Assembly: GCA_002342365.1 (NCBI GenBank)
Contig: DDPV01000040.1
Span: 87,079 to 122,325, forward strand
Length of the DNA: 35,247 nucleotides
Reading direction: 5' to 3'
Source of the DNA: Burkholderiales bacterium UBA2459
Lineage (GTDB): Bacteria > Pseudomonadota > Gammaproteobacteria > Burkholderiales > Burkholderiaceae_E
Shown here: piece by piece, positions 8,286-16,786 of the stretch
Position numbering within the stretch: the first letter of the stretch is position 1
How the letters are laid out: each line of letters starts with the position of its first letter
Translations under genes and position numbers: made by a program
The notes under the pieces: generated by a model
What the model saw: only the letters and a program-made list of their open reading frames with translations
Database searches by the model: none
What the model was told of the DNA's origin: nothing

Positions 8286-10328
8286 ATGAAATCCATACCA
8301 CCCATCCTCTGGCAGGCTTCGCCGCAGCGCCTTGCGCAATCACCAAGCCGTCGTTATCTCGATTTTTTGGTGCAAAGCCGGGGACTTCGTTTTAGCGATT
8401 ACCAGCAACTATGGCAGTGGTCGGTGAGCGATCTTGAAGGCTTTTGGTCCAGTATCTGGGAACACTTCGAAGTACGCAGTCAAGCACCTGCTCCAGGCTA
8501 CAGCAGCGTGCTTAGGCAGGCGACCATGCCTGGGGCTCAATGGTTTAACGGCGCTGCGCTGAACTATGCGCGCCAGTGTTTGCATTGGGCGCAGCGCGAA
8601 GCCTTTGCCGACACCGTCGCGGTGATCGCACAAAGCGAGATCACGCCGCATCGGACCTGGACCTGGAAGGCCTTGGCTGCCGATGTGGCGAAGCTTCAAG
8701 GCCTGATGATGGACCATGGTGTTGAGCGCGGCGATCGGATTGCTGCGTACATACCCAATGTGCCCGAGGCACTGATCGCTTTGATGGCGAGCGCATCGCT
8801 TGGTGCGATCTGGTCGTCTGCATCGCCTGATATGGGCGCAACCAGCGTGCTTGACCGCTTCAAGCAAATTGAGCCCAAGGTGCTGGTTGCGGTTGACGCC
8901 TATCAATACGCCGGAAAGCGCTTTGACCGAAGTGCAGTGGTCGCCGAAATCCTCAAACAATTGCCCAGCGTTCGCCTGGTGATCTTCGTGCCTGCATTCG
9001 ATGAGCAGACCCCAATCCAGGCGCAGTGCGAACAGCAAGCCCTGGCCTTCGTGAATTTGCACGAGGTGCTCAAGGCGCACAGCGCAGCCGAGGCGATGCC
9101 AAGTTTTGTGGACCTGCCCTTTGATGCGCCCTTGTGGATTGTTTATTCCTCTGGGACAACCGGTATGCCCAAGCCGATCGTCCATGGTCATGGCGGAACC
9201 ATCATCGAAAGCTTAAAGAGCCTTGCGCTTGGCCTGGATATCAAGCCCGGCGACCGCTTCTTCTGGCAAACCTCAACCAGCTGGATTATGTGGAATTCGC
9301 TGGTGAGTGCACTCATGGGCGGCGCTAGCATCCTGCAACTCGATGGCCATCCGGGCTATCCCGATCTCGACAAGCTGTGGTCCTTTGTGTCAAGAAACAG
9401 GGCCAATTTGGTGGGTATCAGTCCGGCCTATATCGGCATGTGTATCAAGGAAGACTACAAGCCAGCCGAGCGCTTCGATCTTTCATCACTTCAAACGCTG
9501 GGATCAACCGGATCACCGCTAACCGCTGCCGGCTACCAATGGGTTTACCAGTCCGTCGGCCAGGATTTGATGCTGGCCAGTATTTCGGGCGGAACCGATC
9601 CGGGTGCTGCGTTCATCGGCGCATCTGTCATGTTGCCGGTTTATGAGGGCGAAATGCAGTGCCGCTGTCTCGGCTCAGCCATCGAAGCCTTGGATGACGA
9701 AGGCAAGGTCCTGATCAATCAGGTGGGAGAATTGGTGTGCACAAAGCCGATGCCTTCGATGCCACTTTTTTTCTGGAACGATCCAGAGAACAAGCGCTAC
9801 TTTGAAAGCTACTTCACCCAGTACCCGGGACTTTGGCGACATGGCGACTGGTTGGAAATCACCGATCGTGGCACTGCGATCATCTACGGGCGCTCTGACT
9901 CCACCATCAACCGACATGGCATCCGGATGGGTACGAGCGAGCTATACCGGGTGGTTGAAGCTTTTGAGGAAATCGCAGACGCCTTGGTGATTGATCTTGA
10001 GTATTTGGGCAGGCCGAGCATGATGCTTTTGTTTGTGGTGCTTCGGGCAGGCCAGGTGCTCGATGAGGCGCTCAGCCAACGTGTGCTCAAGGCAATCCGC
10101 GAACAACTTTCAGCGCGACACCTGCCCAATGCGGTCCATGCGATTGCCGACGTGCCGCGGACCTTATCGGGCAAAAAGCTCGAAGTGCCGGTTAAAAAGA
10201 TTTTGCTCGGACAAGATCCAGCGAGCGCACTCAACAAGGATTCAATGGCCAATCCACAAAGCCTGCAGTGGTTTATCGACTTTGCAAGCCAGCTCAACGC
10301 TCCGAAAACAGAAGATCCGACGGCTTAG
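8286..10328 (+). CDS. aacS: Acetoacetate--CoA ligase (acetoacetyl-CoA synthetase)
   Basis: Cytosolic ANL-superfamily enzyme activating acetoacetate to acetoacetyl-CoA with ATP, linking ketone-body or polyhydroxybutyrate breakdown to acetyl-CoA. The 680-residue product shows the N-terminal PILWQASPQR and WFNGAALNYA regions, the AMP-binding P-loop IVYSSGTTGMPKPIVHGHGG near residues 283-302, the GSTGSPL and SISGGTD motifs, and the C-terminal subdomain with GRSDSTINRHGIRMGTSELY and the catalytic-lysine region LSGKKLEVPVKK (Lys630/631). Length fits this family better than acetyl-CoA synthetase. An in-frame TTG at 8217 would overlap the previous gene; the ATG at 8286 matches where homologues begin. 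Its stop overlaps the convergent LysR gene by four bases. Confidence 0.93.
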   Translation: MKSIPPILWQASPQRLAQSPSRRYLDFLVQSRGLRFSDYQQLWQWSVSDLEGFWSSIWEHFEVRSQAPAPGYSSVLRQATMPGAQWFNGAALNYARQCLHWAQREAFADTVAVIAQSEITPHRTWTWKALAADVAKLQGLMMDHGVERGDRIAAYIPNVPEALIALMASASLGAIWSSASPDMGATSVLDRFKQIEPKVLVAVDAYQYAGKRFDRSAVVAEILKQLPSVRLVIFVPAFDEQTPIQAQCEQQALAFVNLHEVLKAHSAAEAMPSFVDLPFDAPLWIVYSSGTTGMPKPIVHGHGGTIIESLKSLALGLDIKPGDRFFWQTSTSWIMWNSLVSALMGGASILQLDGHPGYPDLDKLWSFVSRNRANLVGISPAYIGMCIKEDYKPAERFDLSSLQTLGSTGSPLTAAGYQWVYQSVGQDLMLASISGGTDPGAAFIGASVMLPVYEGEMQCRCLGSAIEALDDEGKVLINQVGELVCTKPMPSMPLFFWNDPENKRYFESYFTQYPGLWRHGDWLEITDRGTAIIYGRSDSTINRHGIRMGTSELYRVVEAFEEIADALVIDLEYLGRPSMMLLFVVLRAGQVLDEALSQRVLKAIREQLSARHLPNAVHAIADVPRTLSGKKLEVPVKKILLGQDPASALNKDSMANPQSLQWFIDFASQLNAPKTEDPTA

Positions 10329-11254
10329 AGTCGACGATAACGGGCACGCCGCCGGTGGGTTTGTGGCCATTGCACGAGAAAATCGAGCAGGTACTTGGCT
10401 GATCGTGGAAGGTTGTACGCCTCTTTCGCAACGATTTTGAGCTCGCGAATCGCCCAGCTGTCGCAAAGATCAACCACTGCAAAAAGACCCCGACGGCCAT
10501 AACGCGCTGCAGCCGAACGTGGGACCACGCCAACCCCGACGCCGGCTTCGATCATTCGCAGAATCGAGTCAAAACTTGCCATTTGAAGCCGGAACTGTAA
10601 ATCGGCGCCCAACTGCTGCGCTTGCGCGGAGATGAAGCCAGCCAAGGCGCTGCTTTGGCTCAGCGTGACGTGATACTCCTCAAGCGTATCGGCAAAACTC
10701 ACCTGCTTGCGCGCGGTCAGCCGGTGGGTCTTGGGCACTGCGAGGACGAGATCGTCATGGCCAAACTCGTGAACCGCCAAACCCTCGGTATCGATTTCTC
10801 CGGCCACGATCCCCAAGTCGGCGCGCGCCTGTTTTAAGGCGAGCACCACGTCAGCACTCAAGTGCTCTTTTAAATCGATGGTGACCGTGGGATTTTGGGT
10901 GAGAAACAAGCCCAGCGCTTCAGGCAAGTCGCCAGAAATCGAGGTGGTGTTGGCATACAAGCGAACATGACCGCGCAGACCCACCGCGAAGTCGCGCAAA
11001 TCCATTTGCAAATGATCGAGCTGCCGCAAAACCCTTCGGGCATGCAAGAGCAAGGCATCGCCTGCCGCGGTGAGCGACACGCCATGCGTGCGGCGGTAGA
11101 GTAACTTGGTGCCCAGCTGTTCTTCGAGTTGGCGCACACGGTTACTCGCCGAGGCAAGCGACATTCCGCTTAGTTCGGCGGCTCGGGTGAGGCTCAAGGC
11201 TTCGGCCACGTGGACAAACAAGTGCAGATCGGCTAAGTCAAGGCGGTTTCGCAT
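10325..11254 (-). CDS. LysR-family transcriptional regulator
   Basis: 309-residue DNA-binding regulator. The winged helix-turn-helix lies at about residues 6-65 (LADLHLFVHVAEALSLTRAA ... GMSLASASNRVRQLEEQLG ... RRTHGVSLTAAGDALLLHA), followed by a periplasmic-binding-protein-like effector domain (RLYANTTSISGDLPEAL ... ADLGIVAGEI ... GVGVGVVPRSAA). It has the usual length. It is convergent with, and overlaps by four bases, the acetoacetyl-CoA synthetase gene. LysR proteins often regulate divergent neighbours, but the gene behind it (ChaC-like, 11307-11978) is on the same strand, so there is no classic divergent target. Control of the transporter-cyclase-ligase group is possible but unproven. 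The effector is unknown. Confidence 0.93.
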   Translation of the reverse strand: MRNRLDLADLHLFVHVAEALSLTRAAELSGMSLASASNRVRQLEEQLGTKLLYRRTHGVSLTAAGDALLLHARRVLRQLDHLQMDLRDFAVGLRGHVRLYANTTSISGDLPEALGLFLTQNPTVTIDLKEHLSADVVLALKQARADLGIVAGEIDTEGLAVHEFGHDDLVLAVPKTHRLTARKQVSFADTLEEYHVTLSQSSALAGFISAQAQQLGADLQFRLQMASFDSILRMIEAGVGVGVVPRSAAARYGRRGLFAVVDLCDSWAIRELKIVAKEAYNLPRSAKYLLDFLVQWPQTHRRRARYRRL

Positions 11255-11306
11255 GCGCTGATTATGCGTCGCATCGGGTGCGCCTCCCCAGCTTTTCCCT
11301 CGACGC

Positions 11307-11978
11307 TTAAAGCCGGCTCAGGCGATCGAGAAGGCGACAAAGATGCAAATCGGCAATGCCATGATCTTGCAAAGCATGGACGGTGTGCGAGAGGTAGTCC
11401 CTGTTTGAGCCGCGATCGCCCTGGCAGGCGGCTAGCCGTCTGAGCAATTCATCGTCGTTCAGCCGCAAATAGCCGGGATGCTCGCGGCGCGCGATAAAAC
11501 TCAGTGCGTTCAGTCTGCCGCCATCCTTGAGCCGCACCCGCAAGAGTCTGGGCCGATAAGCGCCGTTGATCATTTCGCGTAGCCACAATTTATCGAGCGC
11601 ATCGGCTTCTCGCCCTGGGAGCAACTCCCAGGCCATACCCTGACAGCTTCCGCCCCGATCCAGGCCAAGTACCACGCCAGGTTGCTCAGGACTGCCCCGA
11701 TATCGGGTTGAGCTGATGCAAAATCGACGATGGTAGCCATCCACCCGACCCGGCACACCGCGTCGAACCGGCATATCCGGATTCCAGATCAATGAACCAT
11801 AGCCAAAGACCCAGCGAACTTTATCGAGCCAATAGGCCCAATCGGTCTGCGAAGGCGATGTCCTGCCCGGGCCGCGGGATCCGGCCAAGGGCCGTGCACG
11901 ATCAGCCCAGGCAAGCAAAGGCCCGTTGGCTTGTTGGCTCGCCGATTCATGCGCGGGGTTGAGGAAATCCATCGCCAT
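11307..11978 (-). CDS. ChaC-type glutathione-specific gamma-glutamylcyclotransferase
   Basis: Cytosolic enzyme of the ChaC family, which cleaves glutathione to 5-oxoproline and Cys-Gly. The 223-residue product shows the substrate-loop signature VFGYGSLIWNP at residues 57-67, the region GYHRRFCISSTRYRGSPEQPG, and the catalytic Glu (Glu135) within LREMINGAYRPR. About 50 residues precede the core and look low-complexity, which is longer than the shortest family members; the second in-frame ATG at 11972 is an equally possible start. It lies on the same strand as the LysR gene and 63 bases from a divergent DUF3717 gene. No clear ribosome site is visible. Family assignment is secure; older annotations call this 'cation transport protein ChaC'. 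Confidence 0.9.
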   Translation of the reverse strand: MAMDFLNPAHESASQQANGPLLAWADRARPLAGSRGPGRTSPSQTDWAYWLDKVRWVFGYGSLIWNPDMPVRRGVPGRVDGYHRRFCISSTRYRGSPEQPGVVLGLDRGGSCQGMAWELLPGREADALDKLWLREMINGAYRPRLLRVRLKDGGRLNALSFIARREHPGYLRLNDDELLRRLAACQGDRGSNRDYLSHTVHALQDHGIADLHLCRLLDRLSRL

Positions 11979-12041
11979 GCGTCATGATTGTGCAAGGCGA
12001 TGAATTATTCAAGTAAATGCAGCAATACAGGCAACAAGCCT

Positions 12042-12293
12042 ATGATTTATTTACAACATCTCGAATCCGCAATCAACCGCGCCCGGGCGGCAAACCCGGC
12101 CAGCGGCGCAGACGCCCGTTTGCACGCCGATGTTGCGGTGCTCGGCGCTATTTATGGGCAGATGATTTATCTGCGGCTCAGGTCGATGGCTTTGGGCGCG
12201 CTTTCGCCCCGCGAGCTCGAGGTTTGGCAGCGCTGGTCTTTGCCACACGGGGCGCAAACTCAAAACCCACTTTCCCCTGAGGATCGAGGGTGA
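12042..12293 (+). CDS. DUF3717 domain-containing protein
   Basis: An 83-residue protein matching my recollection of DUF3717, a small betaproteobacterial family of unknown function: an 'LExAIN-x-R' helix (LQHLESAINRARAANPASG), then a basic/acidic stretch and an IYGQMIY-type helix, then a Pro/Trp-containing tail (LSPRELEVWQRWSL). Upstream in-frame starts at 12000 (ATG) and 11988 (TTG) would add 14-18 residues rich in Asn and Ser that do not look like family sequence. None of the starts has a good ribosome site. The last 116 bases overlap the 3' end of topB on the other strand, an unusually long convergent overlap. No signal peptide or membrane segment is visible. The function is unknown. Confidence 0.6.
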   Translation: MIYLQHLESAINRARAANPASGADARLHADVAVLGAIYGQMIYLRLRSMALGALSPRELEVWQRWSLPHGAQTQNPLSPEDRG

Positions 12294-14724
12294 GGAAGGC
12301 TTTGAAAGGGCGTCGGGTTTTGCTCGATACAAAGTCATTTAACAAATCGGTTTTGCCTTCGCGAAGCAACTTTTGCATTTGGTCGCTGCTGACCATTTGC
12401 TGAAGGATCACCTTGCCTGAGCGGAAATCGCAGCTTTTAGGCTGGCTGAGGCTGTGTTCGCAGGCATAGGCAAGAGCTTGTTCAAGCACACGCCCCTTGC
12501 ACTTCGGACAATCGCCAACAACCGGCAACTGGCTGAAATCAGCAGCCTCGGCGTTTTCCTCGGCGCCGCTTGTGCCTTGCCCGAAGTCAAAGGCTAAACG
12601 ATGGTCTGCTCCAAGTCGCAGGAGCGCCGTAAAGGGGCGGCCCTGCTTGCTTCGGAATCCTTGCAAGGGACCGATTTCGCGCTGTCGGATCAGTTGTTCG
12701 GCTTCTTCAACCGATAAGCTGCGCGCCCCGGGGGTTTTTGAGATCGAAAAATCGCAAGCAACACAGGCATAACGCCGGTAGTTTTCCTTGACCAAATTGG
12801 CGCAGGCCGGGCATGGCGTTTGCAGGTCAACAAAATCGCCTGGCACGGTGTCGGCTGCGAAGTTTTTCGCGCGCTCGACAATTTGTTTGGCCATCAGGCT
12901 GATTTCGCGCATGAACTGCGCACGTTCAAGCTCACCGCGTTCCATCAACGACAGCTTGTGCTCCCAGCCCCCGGTCAGTTCGGGCAGGGTCAGTTCTTCG
13001 ACGCCTAAGCCGCGCAAAAGGGTCATGAGTTGGAAGGCCTTGGTGGTGGGCACGAGCTCGCGGCCTTCGCGATACAGATAATTTTCCGCGAGCAAACCTT
13101 CGATGATGGCCGCTCGTGTTGCGGGTGTACCCAGGCCTTTTTCAGCCATCGCTTCGCGCCAATCCTCCTCATCCACCCGCTTGCCAGCGCTTTCCATGGC
13201 CGACAGCAGGCTGGCCTCGCTGAAGCGAGCAGGCGGCCTGGTATGCAAAGCATGCAGCTCGAAGTCTTGCATCGCAGCCGTTTCTTCAACAGCCGACCTA
13301 GGACTGAGTTTGGGAAGCGCTGCTTCCGGATCCGATCGATCGCGACCCATCACCGCGAGCCAGCCGGGCTCGATCAAAACCTTACCTTCGGTCTTGAAAA
13401 ACAAATCGCCAATGTGGGTGATCCGCGTGGTCACCAGAAACTGTGCAGGCGGAAAAAACACCGCAAGAAAGCGCCGGGCGACCATGTCATAAATTTTTGC
13501 CTCCGCATCGCTCAAACCGGCCGGTTTTGGCGCAAGTGGCGTTGGGATGATCGCAAAGTGGTCGCTGACCTTGCTGTTGTCAAACACCCGTTTGTTCGGC
13601 TTCACCCAGCCATGTTGAAGAATGCTTTGTGCAAAGTTTCCGAGCCCTTCGGTTTTGCTGAGCGCAGCCAGCGTGTCTTGCACCGTTTGCAGATAGTCTT
13701 CCGGCAAGTGCTTGGAATCGGTTCGCGGGTAGGTCAAAAGCTTGTGCTTCTCATAAAGCGCTTGCGCAAGCGACAAGGTGGTTTTTGCAGAAAAGCCGTA
13801 GCGGCTGTTGGCTTCGCGCTGCAAACTGGTCAGGTCAAAAAGCGCTGCCGCTGACTGGCTTGATGGCTTTGCCTCGTCCCTGGCCAAGGCTTTTGCGCCG
13901 CTTTGGAGCAAGCGCTCAAGCTGCTGCTCGATGGCGCCGGCTTGACTCGCATCCCAAAGCCTTTCAGCTCTGGCCTCCGGGTCGCCTGACGGCTTTTTAA
14001 ACGCGGGGTCGAACCAACGCGCCGTATAAGCGCCTTCGAGGACCAGAAAACTGGCGCTCAGTTCGAAGTAGGCTTTCGGGATAAAACGCTTGATTTGCTC
14101 CTCGCGTTCGACCACGATCGCCAGGGTTGGTGTTTGCACTCTTCCTACCGTGGTGAGGAAAAAGCCGCCATCGCGCGAGTTGAAGGCGGTCATCGCCCGG
14201 GTGCCGTTGATGCCCACCAGCCAGTCAGCCTCCGAGCGGCAACGAGCCGCATCGGCCAGCGCTTGCATTTGTTTTTGCTCGCGCAAGTGGCCGAAGGCCT
14301 CGCGGATCGCAGCCGGCGTCATCGACTGCAGCCAAAGCCTTTTGATGGGTTGCTTGCCCTTGGCATGTTGCACGATCAACTGGAAAATCAGCTCGCCTTC
14401 GCGGCCGGCGTCGCAGGCATTGATGAGCGCGCTGACGTCTTTTCGCTTGATAAGCCGTGTGAGCATTTTCAGCCGGTCTTCGTTTTTCGGAATCGGCCGC
14501 ACGTCAAAATGATCTGGCAGAACAGGCAGATGGGCAAAACTCCATTTGCCGCGTTTGACCTCGAAGGCCTCGGGTGCGGCAATCTCAACCAGGTGCCCAA
14601 CCGCCGAAGAAAGCAAATAGTGTTCACTCTCAAAGTACTCGCCTTCACGGTTGAAACCGCCAAGCGCTTTGGCGATGTCGTTTGCGACCGAGGGTTTTTC
14701 AGCGATGATGAGCGTTTTGGACAT
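12178..14724 (-). CDS. topB: DNA topoisomerase III
   Basis: Type IA topoisomerase that resolves single-stranded links between DNA molecules. The 848-residue product begins MSKTLIIAEKPSVANDIAKA (TOPRIM domain, with the metal-binding NACDAGREGELIF), continues with ARCRSEADWLVGINGTRAMT, the active-site tyrosine Tyr332 in LLTYPRTDSKHL, and ends with cysteine-rich zinc-finger-like segments (CPACANLV ... CVAC and CPKCKGRVLEQALAYACEH) before FLTLDPQGKVGFEFAPR and an Ala/Arg/Lys/Pro tail. In-frame starts at 14760 (TTG) and 14751 (ATG) exist, but 14724 is the family N-terminus. It lies 116 bases downstream of dprA on the same strand, a common betaproteobacterial arrangement. Its 3' end overlaps the DUF3717 gene. 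Confidence 0.96.
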   Translation of the reverse strand: MSKTLIIAEKPSVANDIAKALGGFNREGEYFESEHYLLSSAVGHLVEIAAPEAFEVKRGKWSFAHLPVLPDHFDVRPIPKNEDRLKMLTRLIKRKDVSALINACDAGREGELIFQLIVQHAKGKQPIKRLWLQSMTPAAIREAFGHLREQKQMQALADAARCRSEADWLVGINGTRAMTAFNSRDGGFFLTTVGRVQTPTLAIVVEREEQIKRFIPKAYFELSASFLVLEGAYTARWFDPAFKKPSGDPEARAERLWDASQAGAIEQQLERLLQSGAKALARDEAKPSSQSAAALFDLTSLQREANSRYGFSAKTTLSLAQALYEKHKLLTYPRTDSKHLPEDYLQTVQDTLAALSKTEGLGNFAQSILQHGWVKPNKRVFDNSKVSDHFAIIPTPLAPKPAGLSDAEAKIYDMVARRFLAVFFPPAQFLVTTRITHIGDLFFKTEGKVLIEPGWLAVMGRDRSDPEAALPKLSPRSAVEETAAMQDFELHALHTRPPARFSEASLLSAMESAGKRVDEEDWREAMAEKGLGTPATRAAIIEGLLAENYLYREGRELVPTTKAFQLMTLLRGLGVEELTLPELTGGWEHKLSLMERGELERAQFMREISLMAKQIVERAKNFAADTVPGDFVDLQTPCPACANLVKENYRRYACVACDFSISKTPGARSLSVEEAEQLIRQREIGPLQGFRSKQGRPFTALLRLGADHRLAFDFGQGTSGAEENAEAADFSQLPVVGDCPKCKGRVLEQALAYACEHSLSQPKSCDFRSGKVILQQMVSSDQMQKLLREGKTDLLNDFVSSKTRRPFKAFLTLDPQGKVGFEFAPRVAKTSAAKPRARGAKARPKPST

Positions 14725-14840
14725 GGCAGCGGAGCTAAGGGGCCGGATCATACGCGGCAACGAAGGGCCAGAGCAAGCGTGCCGTGGAAAAACTCAGGGT
14801 ATGCAGACAAGCTTGTGATACCCGCCGATGTTTCTCGCTT

Positions 14841-16094
14841 TCATAGCGACCGAAGCAGATAACGGCCATTGGACTCGCGGCGAAGCAGGCCTTCGAGCTC
14901 CCAGCGCAGGCTTTGATGAAGCGCCGATTCATAGCTGATTTGCAGGCTTTGCGCCAGTTGGTGAACGTCAAATGCTTCGTAGCCCAGTTGTTGCAAGAGC
15001 GCTGCCAAGGCGGGTTGTTGCTGCGTTTTATGCGGCTGCGGCAAATCTTCGGGCTCACTGCGCTTAGCTTGCAAAGCGTTATGGAGCCAGGGCAATTCGC
15101 GGTAAATATCTTCGATGCGTTCGGTCAGGCTCGCTCCGTCGCGAATGAGCTGATGGCAACCTTTGCTGCGCGGATCATCGATCGATCCGGGGATCGCAAA
15201 CACTTGTTTGCCCAAGTCGGCAGCTGCGTGGGCGGTGCTGAGCGCACCGCTTTGCAGTCGCGCTTGAACCACCAGCACTGCCACACAAAGTGCCGCAATC
15301 AGCTGATTGCGCTGTAAAAACCGATATTTTTCAATGCCTTGACCCGGCAACAAGGCGCTAATCACGGCGCCTTGCTCGGCAATGCGATCGCGCAAGGGCT
15401 GATGCCTGCGGGGATAGCATCGATCAACACCGGTACCCATAACCGCAACCGTGCTGCCTTGCGCTTGCAGTGCCCCAAGATGGGCTGCCGCGTCGATCCC
15501 CTCGGCCATCCCGCTCACAATGACCAAGCCAGCGTCAGCCATAACCCCTGCAAAACTTTGTGCAATTTGCGCTGCCCGTTCGCTGCAGGCGCGCCCGCCG
15601 ACGATCGCAAGCCCATGGGCTTGCAGGTGCGCGGGTTCGCCTTCGACGAAAAGCGCACGATAGCCGCCAATGTCCTCGCTGCCGGCGTCATGACCTGTCT
15701 CCACCGAGTGCGCGGCCGTGCTTTTGTCGATCTGCCGAAGGCTCTCCGGGTAGCGGCTGTCACACCGGCTCCACAAAAGCTGATGCCGATCGCCGTCGAG
15801 CCAGCGGCGGGTAAAGTCAGCCGAAGCCCAGCATTTGGGATCAAGGCTTTCAACCCTGGCCTCGATGCTTTCGATGCGCTTTTGCCGGACTCGACCGACT
15901 TGCTCTTGATAACACCAGTTTGCAAGGGCTTTGCGCGCCGCTCTGGGCTCACGCCAAAAAGCGCGAGCACAGGTGAAATGCTGCAAAACCCAGGCCAAGG
16001 CCCAGGGTCCCAAAGGCTCCCATTGGAGAAAGCTCAGTCTTGCGATCTGTTCTTCGGTTTCGATGCGATCGTGCACGATGGGTTCGTGTTGCAT
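14841..16094 (-). CDS. dprA: DNA-processing protein DprA (Smf)
   Basis: Loads RecA on incoming single-stranded DNA during natural transformation. The 417-residue product has an N-terminal helical region (RLSFLQWEPLGPWALAWVLQHF), the Rossmann-like core (LAIVGGRACSERAAQIAQSF, VIVSGMAEGIDAAAHLGAL, VAVMGTGVDRCYPRRHQPL, QVFAIPGSIDDPRSKGCHQL) and a C-terminal winged-helix domain (DVHQLAQSLQISYESALHQS). Several normally strict positions vary: VGGR replaces VGSR, and the 'P-x-x-FPxRNRLIAGLS' segment reads EKYRFLQRNQLIAALC. An insertion of roughly 25 residues precedes the core. The ATG at 16094 has AGG seven bases upstream; an in-frame ATG at 16169 would add 25 residues. Divergent from def, upstream of topB. 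Confidence 0.93.
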   Translation of the reverse strand: MQHEPIVHDRIETEEQIARLSFLQWEPLGPWALAWVLQHFTCARAFWREPRAARKALANWCYQEQVGRVRQKRIESIEARVESLDPKCWASADFTRRWLDGDRHQLLWSRCDSRYPESLRQIDKSTAAHSVETGHDAGSEDIGGYRALFVEGEPAHLQAHGLAIVGGRACSERAAQIAQSFAGVMADAGLVIVSGMAEGIDAAAHLGALQAQGSTVAVMGTGVDRCYPRRHQPLRDRIAEQGAVISALLPGQGIEKYRFLQRNQLIAALCVAVLVVQARLQSGALSTAHAAADLGKQVFAIPGSIDDPRSKGCHQLIRDGASLTERIEDIYRELPWLHNALQAKRSEPEDLPQPHKTQQQPALAALLQQLGYEAFDVHQLAQSLQISYESALHQSLRWELEGLLRRESNGRYLLRSL

Positions 16095-16229
16095 GGTTTG
16101 ACCTGCCGCGTTGTCACCCCAGGATTTGGGGCTAGGACGCGGTAGCACCAGCTTGCAAGAGCCTTGCATCGAAACTTCGTTGACGAGCTTGGACGCTTCA
16201 AAACGCGCATGCGCATTACAATTCGCCTC

Positions 16230-16772
16230 ATGGCCCGCTTACCCATTCTCCGTTACCCAGACCCGCGTTTGCACCGTCGCGCAAAGCCGGTTGAGAAGAT
16301 CGATGACCGGATTAAGCAGTTAGTCTGCGATATGGCAGAGACCATGTATGCTGCGCCCGGCATCGGACTGGCGGCCACCCAAGTCGATGTTCACGAGCAA
16401 GTCATCGTGATCGATGTGAGTGACAGCAGAGACCAGCTGCTGGTACTCATCAATCCGGTTTTGTTGAGCCAATCCGACACCTATAGTGATTATGAAGAAG
16501 GTTGCCTCTCGGTCCCGGGTGTTTATGACGATGTCAGCAGGCCAGCCGCCATTGCGGTGCGGGCCATGAATCTGCTTGGCGATAGCTTCGAACTCCATGC
16601 CGAGGGTTTGCTGGCGGTCTGTATCCAGCACGAGATGGACCATTTGCAAGGCAAGGTTTTTGTTCAACATCTGTCGCGGCTCAAGCAAAGCCGGATCCGC
16701 GCCAAAATGCTTAAACAGGAAAAAGAGCGCAGCCAAGACGCGGACGGTGAGCACACATCGCTTGCGCTTTAG
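16230..16772 (+). CDS. def: Peptide deformylase
   Basis: Removes the formyl group from the initiator methionine of new proteins, using a bound metal. The 180-residue product has all three motifs: GIGLAATQ at residues 44-51, EGCLS at 90-94 with metal ligand Cys92, and QHEMDH at 133-138 with metal ligands His134 and His138 and catalytic Glu135. The start MARLPILRYPDPRLH at 16230 is where homologues begin; upstream ATGs at 16164 and 16209 would add 22 or 7 residues. It has no clear ribosome site. It is followed 14 bases later by fmt, its functional partner, so they form an operon, and it is divergent from dprA. Confidence 0.97.
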   Translation: MARLPILRYPDPRLHRRAKPVEKIDDRIKQLVCDMAETMYAAPGIGLAATQVDVHEQVIVIDVSDSRDQLLVLINPVLLSQSDTYSDYEEGCLSVPGVYDDVSRPAAIAVRAMNLLGDSFELHAEGLLAVCIQHEMDHLQGKVFVQHLSRLKQSRIRAKMLKQEKERSQDADGEHTSLAL

Positions 16773-16786
16773 GCAGAACTTTTTTC

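Noticed and set aside
13030..13854. Long open frame (274 codons) on the plus strand within topB, and a similar one at 14095-14862
   Set aside because: Antisense to a well-conserved gene in GC-rich DNA. The proteins look like arbitrary translations, with no family resemblance and no ribosome site.
16217..16222. TACAAT as a -10 element for def
   Set aside because: No -35 match at 16-19 bases, and it would leave only eight bases before the chosen start codon.
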